64,000 bases of DNA from Phormidesmis sp963710175 (lineage in GTDB: Bacteria > Cyanobacteriota > Cyanobacteriia > Phormidesmidales > Phormidesmidaceae): the NCBI GenBank assembly GCA_963710175.1, contig CAVPZC010000002.1:372001-436000 (forward strand). Direction: 5' to 3'. The first letter of the stretch is position 1; every line of letters begins with the position of its first letter. Under the pieces are notes generated by a model. That model was not told the origin of the DNA and ran no database searches. It worked only from the letters and a program-made list of their open reading frames with translations. The position numbers were made by a program, and so were the translations under genes. This document shows positions 41,552 through 50,026 of the stretch, piece after piece.

Positions 41552-44527
41552 CTACAAGATTTCGATAGTGCCGTGCTGTCCATCGATACGGACACGCTGG
41601 CCATTGGTCAATTGCCGGGTGGCATCGGTGACATCCATTACTGCTGGGATGCCGTATTCGCGGGCGACGATCGCCCCGTGGGAGAGCTGGCCGCCTACTT
41701 CGGCAATCAGTCCGCCACTGCGGGCCAATAGCGGAGCCCAACCCGCATCGGTATAGGGAACCACCAACACAGTCTGAGCATCAATGTGGCTACTAATAGC
41801 TGAGGCGGCTTCTGACCAAGTTTCCAATACGCGCACTGTCCCTTCGACGGTGCCAGCGCTAGCTCCAATGCCGCGCAGAGTGCCTGAGGCAACCGGGAGC
41901 GCGGCAATCACGGGCGCTAAGGGCGGGGTGTGACCATAGACGAGGTAGGGGGCCTGATCCTCTCCCTGCCGCCGCCAGCGAATTTTGGCCAGATCGACTT
42001 TGCCGATTAGCTCGGCAGCGGGTAGGGGATCGTTGAGCTGAGTGCGAATGTCAGCTGAGGTCAGGAAAAAAATGTCACCTGGGAGCGCTAGCTGGCCAGC
42101 TTCTAACCAGCGATTTTCTAGCGTTACAAAGCAGCTGCGCAGAGTGGCTAGCAGCCGGTTATAGACTTCTGCTACCCGGCCTTTTAAGTTCAGACGGGCT
42201 TGGACCTGGCGATCGCGCCACCCGCTCACTACTTTGCGCTCAGCAGGCGTCGTCACTGTCGGATCAAACAGATACTGGACCAGCAGTTCGCGGACGGGCT
42301 GAGGCGACTCGCGCCAGGTAGGTACGGCAATATCGGTAGCCACTTCGCTCAAGTAGCCGTATTCGTCTAAAAACCGATCTAGCTGATCAAAGGCTAGCTG
42401 ACCATCTGGATGCTCGGAGAGGGCGGCGAATAGGGAAGCTCCGCTGGTGGGCGGCGTGCGTGTATCTGAACTGTAGTCTGCACTGATGTCTGAACTTAAG
42501 CCGAGCTCTGGTAGGAGCGATCGCAGCTGCACCGCCATCTTCTTCAAGTCTTCTAGCGCTTGGATTTCAGGATTATAGCGGCTGTCAAGCGCCGCCAAAT
42601 CAACCTTAAGCACCGCCTGCCGCAGGGCCAGACTCAGCGGTGCCAAAATATTAAAGTAGGTGGCCTGCTTCAGCAGAGATAAGACTTCTGTAATGCGCTC
42701 AGCAATGGCTGACTCGGAGAGCTGCGCCAACGGCTGCTGCTGCCAGCGGGTTTGGGTCGGGCCAAATACGGTCTGATCGGCCTCAGCAAACCGAGCGGGC
42801 AACGACATCTCCTGCCGCAGCAGGCGCAGCAGTCCTGGGGCGTTGCGCAGGGTAACCCCCAGCGGCGGGCGACGAAACTTGGCCCCTCGGGTCAAAAATT
42901 CCAGGCTGTCGGGCGGTAGACCCATGCGCGTAAAAATATCGCCTAGCAGTGTGGCATTGAAGTAGGCGCGGGCATAGTGCAGCGTGGCCGTTTTTGAAAA
43001 GTCTAGATCGGCTGCGCGGCCAGCCAGCACCGTGGTAAACAGATCGCCCCAAACGCCGCAGGTGAGCGGCTGGTTGATCGACCAGGTGAGCGGACGAATG
43101 ACACCAGGGATCACTTCGGCGGCAATTTTGCGCGTCCAAATTGGCAGCAGCGTCGTGATCGGGCGACTTTGCAGCACCCAGAGCTGCTCTCCGTCAAAGG
43201 TCCACTCAATATCTTGCGGAACACCGTGACAGCTGTTTTCTAAATGGCGCGCTAAATAAGCTACCTGCTGAATCAGTCGCTGTGGCACCTGGCCCTGCAC
43301 TGTGCCCTGCACTGTGCCCTGGCCGCTGACTGGCAGCGTTACCTCTGAGGGTAGCTGCCAGTCAGCTGAGTTGGGTAAATCGCCCACCGTCACCCGATAG
43401 CGCTCGGGCGTCGTTTGACCAGAGACCACCTGATCTGCGCCTCCTGGCAGCGCTTCTATGGCGATCGCCGCCGACTGAGTCACCGGATCGCGGCTAAACG
43501 CCACCCCTGAAAACACCCCAGCGATGTGAGGCTGCACCAGTACGGTCATTTTGCCCTCAGGCAGGCCCCGATCCCGGCGGTAGCGAATGGCCCTGGGCCG
43601 GTTGTAGGCTTCCATGCAGACGGCTATGGCCTGAGCCAGTGCCGCCGGGCTGGTGATTTGGGTGACTGAGACATACTGACCTGCCGCAGAAGCAGTGAGC
43701 GTATCTTCGCCGACGGCTGAAGAACGAGCCACCACAGGATCGCTCGGACTAGGCGAAACCGCCGCAATCAGCGCCGCTGGATCGTCACCAGCGGGCAGCA
43801 CGTAGCCCGGCGGTACTGGGTAGCCCCAAGCGTGGAGCTGAGAAAGGGTAGCGGCTTTGTTGCCGACTTCGGCGGCGGGGAGAACGCTAGATAGGGATTT
43901 GAGGGCGCGATCGCCCTGAAAAAACCGAAATAGCCGCCGCGAATCTCCAGCACTTTTAGTCGCAGGCATTTCTAAATCATCCGGTATTTTTTGATAGATC
44001 CAGGCAATCAGCCCAGACAGGCAGGCTACTATCAGCACCCGCATTCCGTCAGTCGGGTGGCGCAGCGCGGTGAGCACTGGCATCAGCACCAGCACCAGCA
44101 GTCGCCCCTGCTGCCGCATCCGAAAAACAGTAAAGCCAAAGAGGCTGATTAAAAAAGTCAGACCCGTCACTACTGGATCGTAGACCAGAAACCCCCAGGC
44201 AACGTTCGTCGTGCCCGCTCCCTGGCTGCCCCAATAGCGGCCCATGACTAAAAAGATAAGAGACAGAACTGGCCAGATCGGATCACTGCCAAAAAAATAG
44301 CGAGCAATCAGCACCGCGATGATGCCTTTAATCGCCTCAGCCGCAACAGAAAGCAGGCCAACAGCCGTCCCGCCGTGGTAGAAGGCAGCTGATACCCCCA
44401 CATTACCCGTACCCATTTTGGCAAGCTGCTTGCCTGTAAAAAGCCGGACAATCCAGCCCGTCAGCGGCAGGGCACCCAGCACCGGAACCAGCGTAAAAAT
44501 CAGAAGTGCGCCGATAACTTGAGCCAT
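41552..44527 (-). CDS. PlsY-like membrane domain fused to PEP-synthase-type phosphotransferase
   Basis: A 991-residue protein. Residues 1-185 form a five- to six-helix domain like PlsY acyl-phosphate:glycerol-3-phosphate acyltransferase: KMGTGNVGVSAAFYHGG replaces the GSGNxGxxNxxR motif and YWGSQGAGTTNVAWG the GGKG motif. Residues about 225-460 are a PEP-synthase/PPDK ATP-binding domain (EVGNKAATLSQLHAWG, ARSSAVGEDTLTASAAGQY, QDIEWTFDGEQLWVLQSRPI). About 905-991 is the swivelling phosphohistidine domain (GGQLSHGAIVAREYGIPAVM, His present). There is no PEP-binding barrel; a helical 430-residue linker takes its place, as in rifampicin phosphotransferase. Likely membrane anchored and ATP-dependent; acceptor unknown. 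ATG start. Confidence 0.85.
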   Translation of the reverse strand: MAQVIGALLIFTLVPVLGALPLTGWIVRLFTGKQLAKMGTGNVGVSAAFYHGGTAVGLLSVAAEAIKGIIAVLIARYFFGSDPIWPVLSLIFLVMGRYWGSQGAGTTNVAWGFLVYDPVVTGLTFLISLFGFTVFRMRQQGRLLVLVLMPVLTALRHPTDGMRVLIVACLSGLIAWIYQKIPDDLEMPATKSAGDSRRLFRFFQGDRALKSLSSVLPAAEVGNKAATLSQLHAWGYPVPPGYVLPAGDDPAALIAAVSPSPSDPVVARSSAVGEDTLTASAAGQYVSVTQITSPAALAQAIAVCMEAYNRPRAIRYRRDRGLPEGKMTVLVQPHIAGVFSGVAFSRDPVTQSAAIAIEALPGGADQVVSGQTTPERYRVTVGDLPNSADWQLPSEVTLPVSGQGTVQGTVQGQVPQRLIQQVAYLARHLENSCHGVPQDIEWTFDGEQLWVLQSRPITTLLPIWTRKIAAEVIPGVIRPLTWSINQPLTCGVWGDLFTTVLAGRAADLDFSKTATLHYARAYFNATLLGDIFTRMGLPPDSLEFLTRGAKFRRPPLGVTLRNAPGLLRLLRQEMSLPARFAEADQTVFGPTQTRWQQQPLAQLSESAIAERITEVLSLLKQATYFNILAPLSLALRQAVLKVDLAALDSRYNPEIQALEDLKKMAVQLRSLLPELGLSSDISADYSSDTRTPPTSGASLFAALSEHPDGQLAFDQLDRFLDEYGYLSEVATDIAVPTWRESPQPVRELLVQYLFDPTVTTPAERKVVSGWRDRQVQARLNLKGRVAEVYNRLLATLRSCFVTLENRWLEAGQLALPGDIFFLTSADIRTQLNDPLPAAELIGKVDLAKIRWRRQGEDQAPYLVYGHTPPLAPVIAALPVASGTLRGIGASAGTVEGTVRVLETWSEAASAISSHIDAQTVLVVPYTDAGWAPLLARSGGLIAEVGGQLSHGAIVAREYGIPAVMDVTDATRQLTNGQRVRIDGQHGTIEIL

Positions 44528-44883
44528 AGTTTAGTCACAATGGACAAAAAAGAGCAGTGACTAGCCAACAAGTGAACGGTCACTGGCCGTACCGAGCGGT
44601 CAAATTCGCGCTAATGCCGTGTAGCGATTTTACGACGGTGGGTGCCACAAAAAAAGATGTTAGTTAGGACAGTAGAGATACATCCCGCCTAGCCAACACT
44701 TTGTACACTCATCGCTTGTTCCTCGGCTAAGTGTTGTTTTTACAGTTGATTTAAATGTACCAAAGCTGCTCTGCTGTCCGTAGCGCCCCAAATACTTGCG
44801 AAAAACCTGTGCGGATTTGCGAACTTTTGGGGTGAAGTTTTCATTAGGCGATCTCGGTGGGTACTACAGCGTTACCAACCTTT
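44528..44883. other. intergenic region upstream of the fusion gene
   Basis: About 356 bp with no supported gene. On the + strand, CAACACTT (44694-44701) and AAGTGTTG (44729-44736) followed by five T resemble a terminator with a long loop. CTAGCCAACA occurs twice (about 44563 and 44690), and CAGTGAC/GTCACTG form another inverted repeat near 44553-44580. It probably contains the promoter of the reverse-strand fusion gene. IS insertion lies immediately beyond. Confidence 0.4.
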
Positions 44884-44892
44884 GATTCAATG
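44884..44892. repeat. target-site duplication, left
   Basis: GATTCAATG, identical to 46161-46169, flanks the insertion sequence directly. Confidence 0.92.
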
Positions 44893-44912
44893 CTGAAGGG
44901 GTGACACAACGG

Positions 44913-45863
44913 CTACAAGCTTTTCAGAACAGTAGCCATAGCCTTTTGCCCCTTAAGATAATACTCAATCTTGCCGTGATTAAGCTTTATCAGGCGTTGA
45001 ACTTGTGACTGGCAGCTATGCCAAAAAGGCACCCATCGATGTGCCGATAGACCGATATAGAAGAAGCTGTGACGGCGTTGGGGACGTCCGGCTGACTCCG
45101 GTCTAGCAATGTACTTCTGTAGCGCCTTCTGCTTGAGCCGTTGACCTTGAAGTGAAGCACATAGGTAAGCAATGGCAATCAGTAAGACGATTGCCAAGAA
45201 ACGCTTATCGCTAGCTCTACAGCCTTCTAGACGGTAGCCACCGCGCTTAAAATCGCGGAACATTTCCTCAATGTCGAATCTTTTTTGATAAGCGGCAACC
45301 GCCTCATCGAGACCGTCTAAATTAGTCAACAGAAACCAGGGTTCTTCGGGTGCGAACCCGCGATAGCGACGTTTCCACTTACCGGCTAAACGCCCTTGCT
45401 CAAAGCCTTTACTCCGGGTTAGGGTGACGGCATTGTAGAAGCACTTCGTGCCAGCAGTCAGGCCCAGTTGGCCAAGCTTTAGCCAAGGCTGACCTTCGAG
45501 GAGAACGTAGGTTGATTTCTTCTGCCGTAAGCAGAAATAATGACCCTGCTGGCCGAGCCAGCGGGCCAAATCGACAGAACAAAACTCTCGGTCGCCAAGC
45601 ACCACGACGCGATAGTCAGCCAGCACCGGTAGCGCCACCGACAACAGCGCTGTCTGCTCGTCGTAGTGGCTGTTACCCAGGCTCTCCAAACGCTGCCAGT
45701 AAAGCGGTATCGCTCGCCCTTTCCAGACAATACTGGCCATCAGCAAGTTGATATCACCCCAGGTAGTGCGGTCGATGGCGACGTAGAGCGTGCTACCTGA
45801 GGGCAGTTGCGCATCGAGAAAGACGCGCAGCAGCCCAAACCATAGCCCTCTCAGATGAAGCAC
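44913..45863 (-). CDS. IS4 transposase, catalytic part (-1 frame)
   Basis: The larger part of an IS4-family DDE transposase. Asp in LYVAIDRTTWGDIN, Asp in VVVLGDREFCSVDLARW and the IS4 signature YQKRFDIEEMFRDFKRGG (Y-2-R-3-E-6-K) form the catalytic triad. On its own it begins only at an internal Met, but in the -1 frame it continues directly from the upstream ORF at 45887, giving a fused protein of about 380 residues, a normal IS4 length. It cuts and pastes the element. The C-terminus is complete. Confidence 0.9.
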   Translation of the reverse strand: MLHLRGLWFGLLRVFLDAQLPSGSTLYVAIDRTTWGDINLLMASIVWKGRAIPLYWQRLESLGNSHYDEQTALLSVALPVLADYRVVVLGDREFCSVDLARWLGQQGHYFCLRQKKSTYVLLEGQPWLKLGQLGLTAGTKCFYNAVTLTRSKGFEQGRLAGKWKRRYRGFAPEEPWFLLTNLDGLDEAVAAYQKRFDIEEMFRDFKRGGYRLEGCRASDKRFLAIVLLIAIAYLCASLQGQRLKQKALQKYIARPESAGRPQRRHSFFYIGLSAHRWVPFWHSCQSQVQRLIKLNHGKIEYYLKGQKAMATVLKSL

Positions 45864-46054
45864 GCCCAGCGTAAGGAACCGTTGGACTTTTTTCGGCGAC
45901 TCTCGAACAAAATGGGTAGCGGCAGCGCCTCAGCTAAGGTTTCCAGGCGCACGTCTCGCAGGGTCTGTAGCAGTGTCACCAGGAGTGACAGCATCAGATA
46001 CTGAGACGCATCGAGTTGTCGTTTGAGGGCAGTTTGGTAAGCTGTAGGTATCAT
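45851..46054 (-). CDS. IS4 transposase, N-terminal part (zero frame)
   Basis: From the ATG at 46054 (or TTG at 46081), MIPTAYQTALKRQLDAS then ETLAEALPLPILFESRRKK, the N-terminal domain of the same transposase. It ends at TGA (45851) unless ribosomes slip at A AAA AAG (45893 to 45887), from which the -1 frame continues VQRFLTLGVLHL into the catalytic part. A GAGAG sequence six bases upstream of the heptamer could act as a stimulatory Shine-Dalgarno-like site. It is therefore either a programmed frameshift gene or an inactivating indel; the heptamer favours the first. Confidence 0.85.
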   Translation of the reverse strand: MIPTAYQTALKRQLDASQYLMLSLLVTLLQTLRDVRLETLAEALPLPILFESRRKKSNGSLRWACFI

Positions 46055-46160
46055 ATTGATTCGATAGGCTTGGGTTCTCAAAACCAGCCTATCTTTTTTT
46101 GCCTGTGGCCTGCCAATCGTTCACTGCATCTGGATTACAAAGGTTGTGTCACCCCTCCAG

Positions 46161-46169
46161 GATTCAATG
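46161..46169. repeat. target-site duplication, right
   Basis: GATTCAATG, the right copy of the 9-bp duplication produced by the IS insertion. Confidence 0.92.
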
Positions 46170-46203
46170 ACAAAACTGCCATTCACTTTATAGGATTCCA
46201 AGC

Positions 46204-48270
46204 ATGACTTTTGGGGATATGACGCTCTCTCTCAAGAGTGAACTTCGCCCTATGCGGCTAACGGCCTGTCTTTTAGCCCTGAGTACGGTCAGCGCACTGC
46301 CTGCCGCCGCGCAGCCAGTCTCTGAACCCATGACAGATACCGCAGCTAGCCAGCAGCAATTAGCGCAGCAACTGCCGGAATCCACCCCCATGGCCTTTTT
46401 CCTGAGCACGCAACCAGCAGACTGGCAGGCGTTAGAACAGTTTGAGCTATTTGCGAAAATTGCTGAGGTGACGGGCGGGGCAGTGAGTCCTTTTAGCCTG
46501 CCGATTTTTCTGCCTGGTTTTGACTATGCCAGCGAAGTCCAGCCCTGGATCGGCGATCAGGTGGTGGTGACCGTTTTGCCAGATACTACCCCCCGCAGCA
46601 TCGCCGTTACCGATGTTGCCGCCACCACGCTGACGGTAGTCCCGGTTGCCAATCGACAGGCGCTCCCCCCTTTCTTAGAGAATTTAGAGACCTCGCGCGG
46701 TGAGGAAGTGCCTGAAAAAAGCACCTATGAAGGCGTAGAGCTATGGGTGTGGCCTACTCGCACCGAAAGCTACGACGATTACTATGACGATTGCTACGAA
46801 GACGGGTGCTACGAAGACGACTATGAGGTGCCCGAACCTCTGCCTGAGCCTACGACGGCGCCTTCAGAGCTAGGCGCTGCCAAAGCAATTTCTCCGCCTA
46901 TTCCCCAGCGGCTGCCGGTGCCTGGTGAATCGGGAGAAGGCGACTATACCTATCAGGTGCCAGGCCTTGCTGTGGCGATATCGGACGACTATTTGATATT
47001 TGCCAGAGAGCCAGCGGCCTTGAAGACGCTAATTGACTATCAGCAGTTTGCCGGGCCGACGCTAGGCGATAGTGAGCTGTTCTTACGATCTCCATACACC
47101 GATACAGCAGGGGCGCTAGCCCGTCTTTACGCCAACTTATCAGAAGCCGTCAAGTTCAACCTCGACGGCGGGCTATCTGGCCTTAGCTCACCGCTGCCTT
47201 TTCCGGGGCCTTTCCCAGGGCCGTCCGAGCTGATACCGCAGCTGACTTTGCCTCTAGAAGCGCGAGCGATCACCGCCCGAGCCTTGCAAGGGGTGACTAT
47301 TGACAGCCTGCTTTACCCACAGGCAGAGGGTATCCGCCTTCAGGGACGGCTCTACGGCAACGACCTGGTTCGCAGCATGGCTACCCCCGAACTGCCTGAG
47401 GCTGATTCGGCGCTGAGCTTTGTCCCGGCCCCGGCCTATTCGCTTAGCAGCGGTCGGGATCTAGCTGGGCTGTGGCGACAGATTGCGGCGAGTCTTGCCC
47501 TCAGTGAGCCCACTCGCGAATTTTTACAGCAGGCCCGCAGTACGGTCTCGACTTTCTTAGGCCTGGATCTAGACACGGAGCTATTAGGCTGGATGGACAA
47601 AGAAATTGTGCTGTTCTTTTTTCCCAATGAGGGCGGCGGTAGCTTTCTGCCTGAGTTCAACCTTGAAACGGGGATAGCCATTCAGACGAGCGACCGGGCG
47701 ACGGCGCAAAAGGCACTGGACGCGCTAGATGCCTTTGTTGGCAGTCGCGATTGGGCAGCGCAGACCCCGAGTGTGGTATCCACTGAGATCAACGGAACTC
47801 CGGCTGTGAGCTGGCAGGTTCCGGCTTACTCTGGGTCAACACAGCCGCTCAGCGTGTTTGCACATAGCTGGATTGCTGAAGATACGGTGATGCTTACCTC
47901 TGGCTCTCGGGCGATGGCGCAGCTGCTCAATGCACCTAACTTTCAATCGGTAGAGCGCCACCCCACCTTTCTCAATGCCACTGGAACGCTGCCTCATCCC
48001 AATAACGGCTATTCGTATCTCAATGCTGGCTCTACGCTGTCTTTGGTTTACAGTTTGTTCAGCAGCTGGTTGGCAGTGCCACCAGACGATCCGTTCTTTC
48101 AGACTATTAGAAGCTTTTTGGGAACGGTTCGAGGCTTTGGCAGCACGACTTCTAGCACCAACGACTATTGGCAGCTAGATACGCTGATGAATTTAGCGCC
48201 GGTCTCAGCTGAGCCGCTATCCGTGGCTGATCCGGCTGCTGATTCGGTGGCAGACCCCTCGGCTGAGTAG
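46204..48270 (+). CDS. DUF3352 family exported protein
   Basis: A 688-residue protein with a signal peptide: from ATG at 46252 it reads MRLTACLLALSTVSALPAAA. ATG at 46204 and 46219 are upstream options. The long mature part has the DUF3352 layout, beginning QQLPESTPMAFFLSTQPADW and including VQPWIGDQVVVTVLP and LGWMDKEIVLFFFPNEGGG, with alternating beta and loop segments. Residues about 195-215 hold an unusual Asp/Tyr/Cys-rich stretch (YDDYYDDCYEDGCYEDDYE). DUF3352 proteins of cyanobacteria have no proven function. The IS insertion lies 44 bp upstream and may alter expression. Confidence 0.78.
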   Translation: MTFGDMTLSLKSELRPMRLTACLLALSTVSALPAAAQPVSEPMTDTAASQQQLAQQLPESTPMAFFLSTQPADWQALEQFELFAKIAEVTGGAVSPFSLPIFLPGFDYASEVQPWIGDQVVVTVLPDTTPRSIAVTDVAATTLTVVPVANRQALPPFLENLETSRGEEVPEKSTYEGVELWVWPTRTESYDDYYDDCYEDGCYEDDYEVPEPLPEPTTAPSELGAAKAISPPIPQRLPVPGESGEGDYTYQVPGLAVAISDDYLIFAREPAALKTLIDYQQFAGPTLGDSELFLRSPYTDTAGALARLYANLSEAVKFNLDGGLSGLSSPLPFPGPFPGPSELIPQLTLPLEARAITARALQGVTIDSLLYPQAEGIRLQGRLYGNDLVRSMATPELPEADSALSFVPAPAYSLSSGRDLAGLWRQIAASLALSEPTREFLQQARSTVSTFLGLDLDTELLGWMDKEIVLFFFPNEGGGSFLPEFNLETGIAIQTSDRATAQKALDALDAFVGSRDWAAQTPSVVSTEINGTPAVSWQVPAYSGSTQPLSVFAHSWIAEDTVMLTSGSRAMAQLLNAPNFQSVERHPTFLNATGTLPHPNNGYSYLNAGSTLSLVYSLFSSWLAVPPDDPFFQTIRSFLGTVRGFGSTTSSTNDYWQLDTLMNLAPVSAEPLSVADPAADSVADPSAE

Positions 48271-48382
48271 GCCCCGTAGCCTGTACGGGCAGACTTACGT
48301 CCTGGTTTGGCGATGCTTGAGCGGGCGGCGATCGCGCTAAGCTAGGCTCAAATTAAGTGAGGGCGGCTAGTCCGCTGAAGCG

Positions 48383-49231
48383 ATGGATCCGGTTGCGAAA
48401 CAACTGCTGTGGAAACGGGTGCGGCGCAACCTGGCGTGGTTGAGCCTATTGGCATTTGTCTGGCTAACGTGCAGCGGTCAGGCCAGGGCCGAAACCCTAA
48501 CTGAACGCCAGCGCACTTATCCCAACTGGCAAAACAAACCATTTGTGCAGGTGGCTGAAGGCGATTTGGCCTATCCCACTTGGATGGCAGGCAGCTGGCG
48601 GATGACCTCAACGTTAGTGGATATGGTGGCACCGCTGGCACCAGAAATAGTGACGCCGGGGTTCGAAGGTAATCGGCAGTTTCTGTATCGGCCAGTTGAG
48701 GCCATTGTCCGCTTTGTGCCCAAGACGGTTCATAAAGGTAGCTTCCTCAACCGAGCCCTCCCTGGCGGCGATGACGACGAGATTCAGATTGTGTCAGACC
48801 GGGCGTTTAATGGGCTCAGCCTAGCGCGGGCCTACCTGGGCGAAGACGGGGTGAAAGCAGTCAAGGTAGACCCGAATAATCCCAATCGGCAGCTGACTTT
48901 TTTGAAGGGCGATCAGCAGCTGATATCTCAGGTGACAGGCCGGACGGTAGAAAGGCCAAACTCGGGCGCTTTTTCGACAACGGAGGTATTTCAGCAGTTT
49001 TTTCGCAATCTCAAAACTGCCGACAGCCAGCCGACGATCTATCTTAACGAGGTCGAAAACACGACTTTCTACCGCAAGCGCTCAGACCCAAACTTTCCGA
49101 TTGGAGCCGATCAGATCACTGCCATTTATCTTTCGCCTCAAGATCCCAACTACTTTAAGGCCAAAGATAAGCCTGTGGCGCTCTACCGCTATCAGCTCTC
49201 GTTTAGCTCGGTCGATACCTACAATCGATAG
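48383..49231 (+). CDS. exported conserved cyanobacterial hypothetical protein
   Basis: A 282-residue protein with an N-terminal signal (RNLAWLSLLAFVWLTCSGQARA, cleavage near residue 36) and a mature domain containing WMAGSWRMTSTLVDMVAPL and ADQITAIYLSPQDPNYF, then a C-terminal YRYQLSFSS. The pattern (a lumenal-type domain with MAG(S/T)W) recalls the family called DUF6816 in cyanobacteria and plant thylakoid-lumen proteins, but I am not certain. ATG start. Convergent with the SRPBCC gene. Confidence 0.6.
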   Translation: MDPVAKQLLWKRVRRNLAWLSLLAFVWLTCSGQARAETLTERQRTYPNWQNKPFVQVAEGDLAYPTWMAGSWRMTSTLVDMVAPLAPEIVTPGFEGNRQFLYRPVEAIVRFVPKTVHKGSFLNRALPGGDDDEIQIVSDRAFNGLSLARAYLGEDGVKAVKVDPNNPNRQLTFLKGDQQLISQVTGRTVERPNSGAFSTTEVFQQFFRNLKTADSQPTIYLNEVENTTFYRKRSDPNFPIGADQITAIYLSPQDPNYFKAKDKPVALYRYQLSFSSVDTYNR

Positions 49232-49258
49232 GCCTGTAAAGCAGCGCTGCGGGCCTCA

Positions 49259-49888
49259 CTAGCGAGGCCGACGCGGTCTATAGTCGTAGTCGCCGGGACG
49301 GTCTCTGCGATCATAAGGGCGATCATAGGGTCGGTCATAGCGGTCGTCGTATCTGCGGTCGTCGTATCTGCGATCATCGTATCTGCGGTCGTCGTAAGGT
49401 GGTCGGCTGCGGTCGTAGGGGCGGCTGTCTGGGAAGGTTGGGGGTCCGCCCAGCGTGCTCCCTTCTACATGCATCTTTAGCTGCTGGGCCATGCGCCTGA
49501 GGCCCTGACGCTCGTCCTGACGGATAAAGGGCAGAAATATCTTGGAGAGAATGCCCGAAAAAGCTTCCCGGTGAATGTAGCGCGTGCGGCCAGGCACCGT
49601 TTCTTGTAGCTCAAAGATGTGCTCACTGCGCAGGCCCGGAATGGTAGAGACCCACTTCATCAGGTGGGGCGGGCGCAGCATAATTACCACTGGCTGAAAT
49701 TCGGTTTCTTCGTCGCCTTCTAGCCGCTGCATAGAGAGGAAAATTTCGTTGCCCCGAGCAATTTGCAAGTTGGGGCTACAGTCGTAGAGGAAGGTATTCC
49801 AAAAGCGCCACTGATCTTTGCGGATGAGGGCATCCCAGACGACGCTTTGCGGCGCGTTGATGTCGATTTCGGCGTAGAGGGTAGGCAT
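49259..49888 (-). CDS. SRPBCC-fold (START/Bet v1-like) protein with RYDDR tail
   Basis: A 209-residue protein. Residues 1-140 form a polyketide-cyclase/SRPBCC-type domain (YAEIDINAPQSVVWDALIRK, FLYDCSPNLQIARGNEIF, PGRTRYIHREAFSGIL), a helix-grip fold that binds hydrophobic ligands. After about 155 the sequence is a charged tail made of tandem RYDDR and RPYD units, ending YDYRPRRPR, encoded by 15-bp DNA repeats. The tail is probably disordered. ATG start. Confidence 0.8.
   Translation of the reverse strand: MPTLYAEIDINAPQSVVWDALIRKDQWRFWNTFLYDCSPNLQIARGNEIFLSMQRLEGDEETEFQPVVIMLRPPHLMKWVSTIPGLRSEHIFELQETVPGRTRYIHREAFSGILSKIFLPFIRQDERQGLRRMAQQLKMHVEGSTLGGPPTFPDSRPYDRSRPPYDDRRYDDRRYDDRRYDDRYDRPYDRPYDRRDRPGDYDYRPRRPR
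49330..49395. repeat. 15-bp in-frame repeats in the SRPBCC gene
   Basis: Tandem units of the form GGTCGTCGTATCTGC (variants with GATCATC) encode RYDDR repeats on the reverse strand, followed by degenerate YDRP units. Multiples of three keep the frame. Confidence 0.8.
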
Positions 49889-50026
49889 TGGGAGTAGGAA
49901 GGATGAACGATGAAGGTGGGATTAGAAGCAGGCCTTTAGGGTTCCCGGCGTGTCTCTGCTCGAAGTGTATGAAAAAGCGATAGTCTTTTACTCATCATTC
50001 ATCGTTCCTACTTCATCCTTTAACTC

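Larger units (their letters stand above)
44893..46160 (-). mobile_element. IS4-family insertion sequence (1268 bp)
   Basis: Bounded by 18-bp terminal inverted repeats with one mismatch (44893-44910, CTGAAGGGGTGACACAAC; complement of 46143-46160 begins CTGGAGGGG) and flanked by a 9-bp direct duplication GATTCAATG. It contains a transposase in two overlapping frames on the reverse strand. It stands in the gap between the fusion gene and the DUF3352 gene. The intact ends and duplication point to recent insertion. Confidence 0.95.

Noticed and set aside
44913..45863. Transposase read as an inactive fragment
   Set aside because: A frame break exists, but it coincides with a perfect slippery heptamer and all catalytic residues are present, so calling it a simple pseudogene would be premature.
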